This document shows, piece by piece, positions 29,319 to 36,472 of a DNA stretch of 36,640 bases. The stretch covers positions 1-36,640 of IMG/VR virus record IMGVR_UViG_3300013233_000298; one strand, given 5' to 3'. The notes under the pieces were generated by a model, which was not told the origin of the DNA, ran no database searches, and was given only the letters and a program-made list of their open reading frames with translations. Made by a program: the position numbers and the translations under genes. Each line of letters starts with the position of its first letter. Positions within the stretch are counted from its first letter, which is position 1. Origin of the DNA: a virus.

Positions 29319-29348
29319 AGCCTGCCCTTCATGGGTGGGCTTTCTTTT
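29319..29348 (+). terminator. Rho-independent terminator
   Basis: AGCCTGCCC (29319-29327) pairs with GGGTGGGCT (29333-29341) over 9 bp with two G-T pairs, a 5-nt loop TTCAT and then TTCTTTT. It closes the first early operon. Confidence 0.75.
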
Positions 29349-29452
29349 GCTCAAATTTCTAGGCTTCCCCTTACAACACCGAGGAAGCATGATTGTATGT
29401 AATTACAATAAAAACATGCTACAGAGCATTCTGTGGCTTATAAGGAGCATTT

Positions 29453-29647
29453 ATGAGCGATAATGTAGAAGGGTTGTTTAAGTATAATAAACGGGGGCTT
29501 CTTTCATTAAGAATCAAGGACGATATTTTTGTATTGGACAAGGAGCATCAAGAAGAAGGGTGGTATGATTTTGCACCACACCGAGTAACGGGCGAATCAC
29601 ATAAGGTGACATTCTATAGTTGCCGAGATGTATCATTTATTATCTAG
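29453..29647 (+). CDS. Small hypothetical protein (64 aa)
   Basis: TAAGGAG lies 7 nt upstream of the ATG. Beta-rich protein with several aromatic residues (LFKYNKRGLLSLRIKDDIFV, then EEGWYDFAPHRV). No family recognised. First gene after the terminator at 29319. Confidence 0.6.
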   Translation: MSDNVEGLFKYNKRGLLSLRIKDDIFVLDKEHQEEGWYDFAPHRVTGESHKVTFYSCRDVSFII

Positions 29648-29653
29648 GGGGTG

Positions 29654-29831
29654 GTGTTAAATACTCAAACTTATCAGGACAATCAACAGTATTCATAGTG
29701 CGTATTACATCATTAAGAAAATTGGCATTCCTCTCATAAGGCGCGTTAAAGAAGCCGATTGGAGAAGGGATAGTCAAAAGATTGACGATGCTATAAAACA
29801 CAAGCAAAGCAAGGAGAAGGAAAAATGGTGA
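29654..29831 (+). pseudogene. Small gene that reads through only with a +1 frameshift
   Basis: After TAGGGGG, a GTG at 29654 opens a 14-codon frame (LNTQTYQDNQQYS) that meets TAG at 29696-29698. The +1 frame has no stop from there and reads SAYYIIKKIGIPLIRRVK... then an acidic-basic helix (ADWRRDSQKIDDAIKHKQ) to TGA at 29829-29831, overlapping the next ATG by 7 nt. Neither part alone makes a complete gene, since the second has no ATG, GTG or TTG near its beginning. It may be a programmed +1 shift at the TCA-TAG junction, a broken gene or a sequencing error. The protein shape (helix, IGIPLIRR, basic helix) suggests a small helix-turn-helix. Confidence 0.4.
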
Positions 29832-29971
29832 GGGCAAAATTATTTATATTATCATTTATGACATTGGTAATAGTTATTGGATTATATTTTATATTTCCAG
29901 TATTGATTTTAGTAAGCTTGGTAGGGTTTGGGCTAAATCATTTATGGTCAAAGCTACCTAGCAGACAATGA
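29825..29971 (+). CDS. Small two-span membrane protein (48 aa)
   Basis: AAGGAGAAGG precedes the ATG by a few nt. Residues 5-37 are almost wholly hydrophobic (LFILSFMTLVIVIGLYFIF then PVLILVSLVGFGL), one long or two short membrane helices, with a basic end. It overlaps the next gene by 4 nt (ATGA). Function unknown. Confidence 0.55.
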   Translation: MVRAKLFILSFMTLVIVIGLYFIFPVLILVSLVGFGLNHLWSKLPSRQ

Positions 29972-30366
29972 TTTATGAGTTTGGTGTAACCTTTAATAAG
30001 GACATGGCTTGCATCAAGCAAGGTGATAACATTGTTGTTATTCATCCAGACGATATAAACCAATGTATTCTTATGCTGCAAGGAAAGAAATTGCAGAATA
30101 AAAGCAATGGATTCGATGAGTTCTGGGCTTTATATCCAAACAAACAACAGAAGAAGAATGCAAAGACTTCATGGAACAAGATTCCTATGGATGATGCGCT
30201 ATTCATTAAAATAATCAAAGCAGTTGAAAGTAAAGTGGGGGATGACTCTTGGCAGAAGGATGGTGGAAAGTGGATTCCTATGCCTACAACGTGGCTTAAT
30301 CAGGAACGATGGAACGACTGTATCGAAATAGTACATACAGTTAATTATATAAATAAGGAGTGGTAA
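29968..30366 (+). CDS. Replication-protein C-terminal-like (132 aa)
   Basis: From about residue 49 the pattern 'FDEFWALYPNKQQKKNAKTSW', 'GGKWIPMPTTWLNQERWND' is the C-terminal signature of many phage replication initiator/helicase-loader proteins ('FxxFWxxYPxKxxKxxAxxxW ... PxxxWLNxxRWxD'). The N-terminal ~45 residues are a short unrecognised domain. Directly upstream of the DnaB-like helicase, it is the likely partner that loads or guides it. The longer N-terminal DNA-binding domain of typical initiators is missing. Confidence 0.75.
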   Translation: MIYEFGVTFNKDMACIKQGDNIVVIHPDDINQCILMLQGKKLQNKSNGFDEFWALYPNKQQKKNAKTSWNKIPMDDALFIKIIKAVESKVGDDSWQKDGGKWIPMPTTWLNQERWNDCIEIVHTVNYINKEW

Positions 30367-30689
30367 TGATTTATCAAACAGTGAGTTTAGACAGGTTTAG
30401 GCAAGCTTTTCAAGATTATGGACGGAGTGATAACTTCTCATATGAAGCATTAGAAGAATTGTATAATTTTTATGATTCATTATCAGATGATGGAGGGCAG
30501 AATATTGAACTTGATGTCATAGCTATTTGCTGTGAATGTACTGAATACAGCGAAGAAGAATTTATTGAAGCATTTAAGCACCTTGCTTTAGAAGCTGATG
30601 AAGATGATTTGCTGTGTGCAATCCAATGTGAATTAAATTCATGCTATTATATTGAAGGTAATGACAGTTATTTGGTTATGGATGAATGA
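30366..30689 (+). CDS. Conserved hypothetical phage protein (107 aa)
   Basis: I place the start at ATG 30366, 5 nt after AAGGAG, overlapping the preceding TAA as TAATG. The pattern 'FRQAFQDYGRSDNFSYEALEELYNF' and 'IELDVIAICCECTEYSEEEFIEAF' is a conserved phage early-protein signature I have seen often, without known function. Acidic, all-helical look. It ends in an ATGA overlap with the helicase gene. Confidence 0.75.
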   Translation: MIYQTVSLDRFRQAFQDYGRSDNFSYEALEELYNFYDSLSDDGGQNIELDVIAICCECTEYSEEEFIEAFKHLALEADEDDLLCAIQCELNSCYYIEGNDSYLVMDE

Positions 30690-31879
30690 CAGCTAAATAT
30701 GAGATGTCGCTTATTGGTAGTGCCATCACCCTTGAAGGGCAAGGCGTTGAAAGCCTTGAACTGCCATCTAAGGCATTTTCAAACAGAGAATGTCTATTGA
30801 TATGGCAAGACATATTAAAAGGCACTACGGATGCTGTGAGCTTAGCTGAAGCCCATGATGAGATGTTGCTAAAGGAATGTATTCTAAGCAGCTCTCCAAG
30901 TGCAATTAAGAATTATGCTGAAATCATTATCAAGGCACATCAAGTTAGACTATTGGAGCTTGAGTTTTCAAAAGCTCTATCAAAGGTTGGTAACGGATGC
31001 AGTATTGAAGAAGCTGTGGGTGGTATAACCATAGCCCAAACTGAAAAGACGTCTTACAAGGCTATTGGTGAAGCTTCAGCTAAGGTTTATGAGTCTATGT
31101 CAAATAGGGGCAATGAAGAAAGCTCTCGTTTTATCAATACAGGATTCACTAAATTTGACGAGAAGCTTGGCGGACTTGAACGAGGTAATCTTGTTATCAT
31201 CGCTGCAAGGCCTTCAATGGGCAAGAGCGCGATTTTGATGGATATGTGTGCCAATATTGCTGTAAAGCATAACGTATTATTCAACAGTATTGAGATGGAT
31301 GATGTATCCATTGCTTACAGGGCTATCAGCTCAAAAGCTGGGTTAAATTTAATGTCATTGCGTACAGAGACAGAGTTTCCAACAGAGGTTTGGAGGAAGA
31401 CATCTGATGCTGCAATGTCTATGGGCAACCTAAAGCTTTTTATTGATGATAATGCTGATATGTCTGCAAGTAAGATTTGTGCACGTTCAGAAGCATTTAA
31501 TAGGCATACACATGTGGATGTACTTGCCATTGATTATATTGGATTGCTATCAAGTGAGGATACATCGCGAAGAAGGCATGAAGATATTTCAACAATGACA
31601 CGAATGCTGAAGAAGCTAGCTAAGAAGCTTAACTGTGTCGTTATATTGCTCTCACAGCTTAATAGGGAAGCAGAGGGGGTAAGACCATCCTGCGCTCATT
31701 TAAGGGAGTCTGGGAGCATTGAGCAGGATGCTGACATGATTATTTTCCCATATAGGCATGAGAAAGGGAAGAGCCTCATTGAGGATGCTTTGCTAATTAT
31801 TGGAAAGAATAGAAATGGTCCTATTGGGGACATAGAAGTATTGTTTGAAACAAAATGTGCTTCATTCAGGAATAAATAA
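30686..31879 (+). CDS. dnaB: DnaB-type replicative helicase (397 aa)
   Basis: A 5'-to-3' hexameric helicase that unwinds the replication fork. The C-terminal RecA-like domain has Walker A ARPSMGKSA (174-182), Walker B VDVLAIDYIGLL (277-288), the DnaB 'LLSQLNREAEG' motif (321-331), 'LRESGSIEQDADMI' (339-352) and the 'GKNRNGPIGDIEV' finish. The N-terminal domain is short and divergent (about 1-110). It is a complete helicase except for a shorter N-domain than bacterial DnaB. Start codon forms ATGA overlap with the gene upstream. Confidence 0.95.
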   Translation: MTAKYEMSLIGSAITLEGQGVESLELPSKAFSNRECLLIWQDILKGTTDAVSLAEAHDEMLLKECILSSSPSAIKNYAEIIIKAHQVRLLELEFSKALSKVGNGCSIEEAVGGITIAQTEKTSYKAIGEASAKVYESMSNRGNEESSRFINTGFTKFDEKLGGLERGNLVIIAARPSMGKSAILMDMCANIAVKHNVLFNSIEMDDVSIAYRAISSKAGLNLMSLRTETEFPTEVWRKTSDAAMSMGNLKLFIDDNADMSASKICARSEAFNRHTHVDVLAIDYIGLLSSEDTSRRRHEDISTMTRMLKKLAKKLNCVVILLSQLNREAEGVRPSCAHLRESGSIEQDADMIIFPYRHEKGKSLIEDALLIIGKNRNGPIGDIEVLFETKCASFRNK

Positions 31880-32074
31880 ATGTATAAATCAGAAAGATAT
31901 AAATCCAAACAGAAGCCATTGATATTATGTAAGTGCGGAGACTTAGTGATCCAAGGCGACCAATGGCATATCAAACACAACATACCAAAGGATGAAGGAT
32001 TTGTTGGTGTCAGGAGAATAGCAGCAAGCGAAGAAACTATTGAGAATTTTATGAAGGAGGGAATGCATGAATAA
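31880..32074 (+). CDS. Small hypothetical protein with a CxC pair (64 aa)
   Basis: It starts immediately after the helicase stop. It contains 'LILCKCGDLVIQGDQWHIKH', where C17/C19 with H30/H33 could bind a metal. No family recognised. Its last 8 nt overlap the next gene. Confidence 0.6.
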   Translation: MYKSERYKSKQKPLILCKCGDLVIQGDQWHIKHNIPKDEGFVGVRRIAASEETIENFMKEGMHE

Positions 32075-32453
32075 ACTAAAAAAAGCTGTACAAAACTATA
32101 TGAAGCTTGATGACGAATCGTTTAAGGATGAGATGGAGGATGTACGTAGTAGCCCTTTCGGAGCAGCAATAGGCTTTACGAACTTTTGTTATTTTTCAGA
32201 TACAGATAGATTTTATTCTCATTATAGGAAGTTAATCTTACGTGAACTTGTTAAGTCTATTGATGATACTGGAAAAGGGGATTTATTTAGCGTAATCAAA
32301 GGCTTTTCTTCATTGACAGGAGATGAAACTAATGAGGAGATTATTGATACAATAACTGACCATGCCATAAACAATTTGGTATCAAATTCACTGGCCTGGT
32401 GGGCTTTAGAACATGTTGCATGGGAAATGAAAGTTGACAATGAAGAAGAATGA
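32067..32453 (+). CDS. Hypothetical acidic protein (128 aa)
   Basis: GGAGGG lies 7 nt upstream of the ATG. Helical, acidic protein with 'SPFGAAIGFTNFCYFSDTDRFYSHYR' and an acidic end. The 'FYxxYrxxI' pattern recalls a small phage family of unknown function, but I cannot name it. Last gene of the helicase operon. Confidence 0.65.
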   Translation: MNKLKKAVQNYMKLDDESFKDEMEDVRSSPFGAAIGFTNFCYFSDTDRFYSHYRKLILRELVKSIDDTGKGDLFSVIKGFSSLTGDETNEEIIDTITDHAINNLVSNSLAWWALEHVAWEMKVDNEEE

Positions 32454-32519
32454 TTGAGTGTTCTCAACACCAGGACTTGCAACGAGGGGTGTTGATTTCC
32501 CCCTCAATCTTGTTTTGGT
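32452..32519 (+). terminator. Nested hairpin / terminator after the helicase operon
   Basis: An outer 7-bp stem GATTGAG (32452-32458) with CTCAATC (32503-32509) encloses CAACACC (32465-32471) with GGTGTTG (32488-32494). An alternative GAGGGG/CCCCTC hairpin (32484-32489 with 32500-32505) uses part of the same sequence. TTGTTTTGGTTT follows. Consistent with a terminator with two mutually exclusive folds. Confidence 0.6.
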
Positions 32520-32615
32520 TTCTATGTAGGTTCTGGTAAGCATATATAGAATGAATGAATATATAGTTTATTTATGCTGTTTCTCCTATATACCTAAAAA
32601 AACAGAGTAGCCGTT

Positions 32616-32876
32616 TAGAGTGTTACGTCCCTAAAACTCTACAGTTGAAACGCTTAGTTATGGTGGTCAATGCCATGTGTTATGCTGAAAGGATTGATAA
32701 CGACCTATCCCCTCTGTCGTCCCTACCTGTATGGAACCCAATTGAATGAAGAGGCCTTAGTTTATCCTTTACTCAATGCAAGACGCTCGCTTATGAGTAG
32801 TCCCCTTGAGTAAGTCGTTACCGACCAAAGTGGATAAAGAGGGGATGCTATGCTTCTAAAATAAGGAGCGTATAAA
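32616..32876 (+). ncRNA. Candidate structured RNA upstream of the winged-HTH gene
   Basis: The ~420 nt between 32454 and 32876 contain no supported gene. Many perfect inverted repeats nest: TAGAGT/ACTCTA (32616-32621 with 32636-32641), ACGAC/GTCGT (32700-32704 with 32716-32720) whose loop carries ATCCCCTCT (32707-32715) complementary to AGAGGGGAT (32838-32846), TTTATCC/GGATAAA (32761-32767 with 32832-32838), TTACTCAA/TTGAGTAA (32769-32776 with 32806-32813) and GTCG-TTAC-CGAC (32814-32825). The loop-to-3' pairing makes a pseudoknot-like fold that ends near the ribosome site of the next gene. This may be a regulatory leader or a ncRNA. No known class recognised. Confidence 0.5.
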
Positions 32877-33143
32877 ATGTATCGCATAAATAATGCATCA
32901 AAGCTTGATTGGATGCTTCTAAACCTACCCACAAACGCAACCAGATTGTTCCTGAGGTTATGTAGCCTCATGAAGGGTGATAATGTACTGATAATAAAGC
33001 AAACTGCCCTTGCAGACGATTTGGGCATTGGAAGGAATACAGTGCAGAGGAATATGTATGCATTAAGGAAGATGGGAGCCATAAGCTTCAAAAGCATAAG
33101 ATTTGGTGTGAGAGTAGAAATCAATAAGGATATTGTCAGTTGA
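32877..33143 (+). CDS. Winged helix-turn-helix DNA-binding protein (88 aa)
   Basis: Residues ~40-74 ('KQTALADDLGIGRNTVQRNM YALRKMGAI') are a clear winged-HTH, with the recognition helix near GIGRNTVQRNMYAL and a wing thereafter. The architecture is similar to RepL-like plasmid/phage initiators and MarR/ArsR-type regulators. With AAGGAGCG just upstream of its ATG and the candidate structured leader before it, it may be an autoregulated initiator or repressor acting on sites such as the repeats at 27539 or the inverted repeat at 27775; that pairing is inference. Confidence 0.75.
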   Translation: MYRINNASKLDWMLLNLPTNATRLFLRLCSLMKGDNVLIIKQTALADDLGIGRNTVQRNMYALRKMGAISFKSIRFGVRVEINKDIVS

Positions 33144-33176
33144 TTTGATTGGTTATGTGGGATAAGGAGTATAGAT

Positions 33177-33341
33177 ATGAAGGGTATTGATTTAAGCAAG
33201 CCCATGAGCGAGTGGGTAACCCTCGCAGGACTGGACGATTATACAATAAAGGCTATTAAACAGATGATTTATCTTGATAGATCAACAAGAAGTCTTTCTA
33301 TAAAATTGAAAGATTTAATGGATAAAGAGCATGCCACATAA
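33177..33341 (+). CDS. Small hypothetical protein (54 aa)
   Basis: AAGGAG lies 8 nt upstream of the ATG. The basic-helical peptide (for example 'DDYTIKAIKQMIYLDRSTRS') has no recognised family. Confidence 0.55.
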   Translation: MKGIDLSKPMSEWVTLAGLDDYTIKAIKQMIYLDRSTRSLSIKLKDLMDKEHAT

Positions 33342-33415
33342 GGGAGAGTGCATGATGGGAGCTCCGCGTCCCTCTCGATGCTGTGGTTAGATTTAATATA
33401 CAAGGATATATACTT

Positions 33416-33628
33416 ATGAAAGAGATAAAATCAAGAAAAAAAATGATACCTATCGAAAATGGAATGACAATTATGGATAACGGTTTTTGCCTCCAAATTA
33501 TATCAATTAAGGGTGCGCCCCCGATAATTTCAAAAGAGGAATTTCAAAAGTTCAAAAGCATCAAGGGAGTTAGAGAAGTTAAAAATCATGGCTATGATGA
33601 TACTATTTCTCTTTGGAAATATAAATAA
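33416..33628 (+). CDS. Small hypothetical protein (70 aa)
   Basis: I chose ATG 33416 (AAGGAT 8 nt upstream) over the longer frame from 33383. Basic, beta-rich ('MIPIENGMTIMDNGFCLQII') with a helical end. No known family. Ahead of it lies a hairpin (GGGA/TCCC with GAGA/TCTC, about 33345-33375). Confidence 0.55.
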   Translation: MKEIKSRKKMIPIENGMTIMDNGFCLQIISIKGAPPIISKEEFQKFKSIKGVREVKNHGYDDTISLWKYK

Positions 33629-33648
33629 ATATAACGGCGATAAATAAG

Positions 33649-33680
33649 CGGACGGCGAAGCACGTCCGTCTTGATTTAAT
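33649..33680 (+). terminator. Candidate terminator
   Basis: CGGACG (33649-33654) pairs perfectly with CGTCCG (33663-33668); inner GC/GC can extend it around a GAA loop. TCTTGATTT follows, so the T-run is interrupted. It sits 20 nt after the stop of the 70-aa gene. Confidence 0.5.
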
Positions 33681-33713
33681 TGGTTAGGATTGAATGATAA
33701 AGGGGAGAATGGC

Positions 33714-33917
33714 ATGAAGAATGAAACAAATTGGCGTGAGTTTGGCAATGAAATATCAGATTCAGAAGGGGAGCTAAGAGATATTTCTGCAATAAGAAAC
33801 GAATTAAATACCATTAAAGAAAACCTATCAACGCATTCTATGAATGAACATCAACTATATTTGAATGGCAGGAAAGACATGCTTATTGAAGTAATCAAAT
33901 ATTTAGAACGGGTTTAA
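33714..33917 (+). CDS. Small coiled-coil hypothetical protein (67 aa)
   Basis: I chose ATG 33714, with GGGGAG 6 nt upstream; an in-frame TTG at 33690 is less likely. Nearly all helical and charged, with a heptad-like pattern ('AIRNELNTIKENLST'). No family recognised. Confidence 0.55.
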   Translation: MKNETNWREFGNEISDSEGELRDISAIRNELNTIKENLSTHSMNEHQLYLNGRKDMLIEVIKYLERV

Positions 33918-33946
33918 AGACAGTGTAGAAATACATAGAAATCTAA

Positions 33947-33976
33947 CTTCAGCCCAAATAAGGGACTGAAGCTTTC
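33947..33976 (+). terminator. Candidate terminator / hairpin
   Basis: CTTCAGCCC (33947-33955) pairs with GGG-A-CTGAAG (33962-33971) in a 9-bp stem with a one-base bulge and 6-nt loop, then CTTTCT. It lies 30 nt after the 67-aa gene and may end that unit or act as a processing hairpin before the SSB-like gene. Confidence 0.45.
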
Positions 33977-34044
33977 TAAGTCCTTGAATATGACCTGATA
34001 ATCGTCACAAAAAGTATTTAGCAAAATAAAAAGGAATATAAACG

Positions 34045-34617
34045 ATGAAACTAATTGATAAGTATAAAGGCAGTGGAGTTGAGCCTATTGGAGAAGGAAC
34101 ATTTCCAGCGCGTATTTCGCAGGTATTGGACTTAGGTCGTCAAAAAAATGAATACGAAGGCCGAGAAACAAATAAGCCAACGCTCTGGATTACGTTCGAA
34201 CTTCCAACGGAAACAATCAATGTTGATGGAGTGGATAAGCCTCGATGGCTAAGTAGTGAGTTCACCAAATCAACAAATGATAAGGCGAAGCTATTCAAAG
34301 TGGTTAAGGCAGTTGATGACAATGAACTAAAGGAATTTAGTGACCTATTGGGCAAAGGGCTTCTTGTCGTTATTGGGACAACCAAGGGTGGCAAGGATAA
34401 ATTCGCAGGTGCTACAGCATTACCAAAAGGAATGGCTGTTGCTCAATTGGCGAATAAGCCAGTTTACTTCGATATTGAAAACCCTGATTTTGATATTTTT
34501 AATAAGTTGCCTAAGTTTTTACAGGATAAAATTACTGGCAGTAGTGATTGGAAGTTTGAGGAAACTGTAGGTATACCATCACACGGGGGACAGCCAGACG
34601 ATGAACCTCCTTTCTAA
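34045..34617 (+). CDS. Single-stranded DNA-binding protein-like (190 aa)
   Basis: Coats single-stranded DNA during replication or recombination. The beta-rich N-terminal part ('GEGTFPARISQVLDLGRQKNEY', 'PTLWITFELPTE') fits phage SSB-like/DUF669-type proteins, and the C-terminus ends QPDDEPPF. That acidic tail with terminal Phe is like the SSB C-terminal tip (DDIPF in E. coli SSB) that recruits replication partners. It is followed by a terminator and the PDDEXK nuclease gene, a common SSB-recombinase-nuclease neighbourhood, but no annealase is visible. Confidence 0.75.
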   Translation: MKLIDKYKGSGVEPIGEGTFPARISQVLDLGRQKNEYEGRETNKPTLWITFELPTETINVDGVDKPRWLSSEFTKSTNDKAKLFKVVKAVDDNELKEFSDLLGKGLLVVIGTTKGGKDKFAGATALPKGMAVAQLANKPVYFDIENPDFDIFNKLPKFLQDKITGSSDWKFEETVGIPSHGGQPDDEPPF

Positions 34618-34647
34618 GGCGTATAATCGATTGTAATAGGTATTTAG

Positions 34648-34680
34648 GGCTATTGGCATACGTCAGTAGCCTTTTTAATT
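34648..34680 (+). terminator. Rho-independent terminator
   Basis: GGCTATTG (34648-34655) pairs with CAGTAGCC (34664-34671) over 8 bp with one G-T pair around an 8-nt loop, then TTTTTAATTTT. It separates the SSB-like gene from the nuclease gene. Confidence 0.75.
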
Positions 34681-34693
34681 TTAAGGAGCTTTA

Positions 34694-35530
34694 ATGATGA
34701 AGCAAGTTGTACAAGATATTTTAGATATGATGTCAAATCCACCCAAGGTTACACAAGAATGGGCAGATGAGCTTGGCAATGGCATTAGCAATATGTTGAT
34801 GAATAGGCTTAATGATACAGAACCACGTTACAAACTACGTCTTAGTGCGCTAGGACAAGGCGATAGAAAGCTATGGTATGGTGTTCGTCCTGATACACCT
34901 AAGGAAGAGCTCTCTCCAGAAACACGCATTAAGTTTCTATACGGAGACATTATTGAACTTGTTTATTTCGCCTTAATTAAACTGGCAGGGCATAAGGTAA
35001 CTGGAGAACAAGACGAAGTTGAGCTTGAAGGTATTAAAGGCCATATTGATGGGTATGTCGATGGTGTTCTTATTGACGTGAAATCAGCTAGCTCGTTCTC
35101 GTTCAATAAGTTCAAGGATGAAACAGTGCAGATGTCAGACCCCTTTGGATATTATGCACAGATGGGAGCATACGCAGAAGCCACCAATTCGCCTGTAGGG
35201 GGTTGGTTTGTCATGGATAAGCAATTAGGCAAGCTATGCTTCTCAAGGGCGCTTGAGAGTTATGTGCCTAACATGAGACAGCGTGCTATTGATGTGAAAC
35301 AGATGGTTGAGCAGCAGTGTGAACCAGAACGATGTGCAGAGCCTGTTCCTGATGGTAAGAGCGGGAATATGAAGCTGGCAACAATCTGTTCATATTGTGA
35401 TTTCAAGAAGCATTGCTATCGAGATGCGAATGATGGACAAGGATTGAGAACATTTATTTATTCAAATGGTCCTCGATTCTTAACATCAGTTACAAAACTA
35501 CCAAAAGTATCAGAGGCTTATGATGACTAA
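34694..35530 (+). CDS. PDDEXK (Cas4/RecB-like) nuclease (278 aa)
   Basis: A nuclease of the PD-(D/E)xK superfamily, the Cas4/RecB-type group. Motifs: 'GDIIELVYF' (84-92) with the N-terminal acidic residue, GHIDGYVDG (116-124) with D119, LIDVK (126-130) with the catalytic D128 and K130, and QMGAYAEA (156-163) with the Q motif. The C-terminus has five cysteines (209, 214, 232, 235, 241), including CSYCDFKKHC, reminiscent of the Fe-S cluster of Cas4/AddB. The N-terminal cysteine of that cluster is not seen. It may process DNA ends for recombination with the SSB-like protein. AAGGAG precedes two tandem ATGs (34694 or 34697). Confidence 0.85.
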   Translation: MMKQVVQDILDMMSNPPKVTQEWADELGNGISNMLMNRLNDTEPRYKLRLSALGQGDRKLWYGVRPDTPKEELSPETRIKFLYGDIIELVYFALIKLAGHKVTGEQDEVELEGIKGHIDGYVDGVLIDVKSASSFSFNKFKDETVQMSDPFGYYAQMGAYAEATNSPVGGWFVMDKQLGKLCFSRALESYVPNMRQRAIDVKQMVEQQCEPERCAEPVPDGKSGNMKLATICSYCDFKKHCYRDANDGQGLRTFIYSNGPRFLTSVTKLPKVSEAYDD

Positions 35531-35681
35531 AAAAGAATTGGAAGAAGATAACTTAAAGCTTCGTGATAAATACCAAGAAATATATCGTGTTTATACAGAG
35601 CTATATAACCATTATAATGATGTGGTTATGGCTGAAGGAGTTGTGCTTACAGATAGGCAGAAGGAGTTTGTGAGAAAATGA
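35520..35681 (+). CDS. Small coiled-coil hypothetical protein (53 aa)
   Basis: It overlaps the nuclease stop by 11 nt (ATG at 35520 or 35523) and ends in an ATGA overlap with the next gene. Highly charged helix (KKELEEDNLKLRDKYQEIYR). No family recognised. Confidence 0.55.
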   Translation: MMTKKELEEDNLKLRDKYQEIYRVYTELYNHYNDVVMAEGVVLTDRQKEFVRK

Positions 35682-35851
35682 AAGTATTACAGAAGGCATT
35701 TGATGAATCTGGATATGCAAACTTACATAAACTGCAAAAGCATTGTTTGGCTATGTCATTGGTTGAAACCATTAGAGCAGCAGGAAAACTTAAGGTTGAT
35801 ATTGATGATGTTATCCTTGAAGCTTATAGGATGATAAAAGATGGCAGTTGA
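35678..35851 (+). CDS. Small hypothetical protein (57 aa)
   Basis: ATGA overlap with the upstream gene; its end overlaps the HNH gene by 11 nt. Helical peptide with basic and acidic faces ('LQKHCLAMSLVETIRAAGK'). No family recognised. Confidence 0.55.
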   Translation: MKVLQKAFDESGYANLHKLQKHCLAMSLVETIRAAGKLKVDIDDVILEAYRMIKDGS

Positions 35852-36200
35852 AAAGCCATATAACAATGGAAGCTGGACTCGTGCCAGATACTTCCAACAA
35901 ATCCGCTCACACTTAAGAAATGCGTTCAAATTTTGGCGGCCCATCACTGAATGTAAAATCAAGGCAAGACGTAAGTCACAGTCTGAAAACAAACGGCTTA
36001 AATGGGAATTTCACTGTGCTGAATGTAATGGATGGTTTGCATCAAAGAATGTGCAGATTGACCATATAACCCCATGTGGAACACTGAAGGAATATGATGA
36101 TATTGTGCCTTTCATTAAACGCCTTACAGCAGAAAGCGGATATAGATGTTTATGCAAGGCATGTCATCAAAATATTACGAATATGGAGCGAAGTAAATGA
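35841..36200 (+). CDS. Free-standing HNH endonuclease (119 aa)
   Basis: A compact HNH nuclease with a zinc knuckle: 'FHCAECNGWFASKNVQIDHITPCG' (57-80) holds CxxC and the H of the HNH, and 'YRCLCKACHQNITNMER' (101-117) holds the second CxxC and final H-N. The basic N-terminal segment (IKARRKSQSENKRLKWE) should bind DNA. Many phages have one such gene. Here it is in the early region, away from the terminase. It is of a different type from the antisense HNH in the intein. Confidence 0.88.
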   Translation: MAVEKPYNNGSWTRARYFQQIRSHLRNAFKFWRPITECKIKARRKSQSENKRLKWEFHCAECNGWFASKNVQIDHITPCGTLKEYDDIVPFIKRLTAESGYRCLCKACHQNITNMERSK

Positions 36201-36472
36201 ATAATATTGTAGGACAAACACACGATAATGGTCAGAGAATTGGAAGCAATCTTGAGCTTGTAGTAAAGCATACATTAGACTATGTATGTGTTAGCTTATG
36301 CGAGAGTGAAGATATTATTCCAGTGCTATCAGTTAAGGCTGATAATATTGAAAATGCATGTTGTTTAATGAATATGAAGATTGAATCTTTTATTCATAAA
36401 GCAGAGCTAACCAAGTTAATTTGGGAAGATGATGATTTTCAAGTTGAAGTAAATTCAATTCAGGTTGTATAA
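36197..36472 (+). CDS. Hypothetical early protein (91 aa)
   Basis: Overlaps the HNH stop by 4 nt. The protein has a beta-rich/cysteine-containing middle (VVKHTLDYVCVSLCESED) and an acidic end. No family recognised. Its 3' end recurs at the window start. Confidence 0.6.
   Translation: MNNIVGQTHDNGQRIGSNLELVVKHTLDYVCVSLCESEDIIPVLSVKADNIENACCLMNMKIESFIHKAELTKLIWEDDDFQVEVNSIQVV

Noticed and set aside
32616-32876. Group I intron in the noncoding region
   Set aside because: A TAGTCC element resembles the S-sequence, but no matching P, Q and R elements in order and no split gene around it were seen.
32877-33143. Lysogeny repressor or integrase module
   Set aside because: The wHTH protein is not accompanied by an integrase, excisionase or attachment-site candidates. 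Temperate lifestyle is not supported by the sequence.
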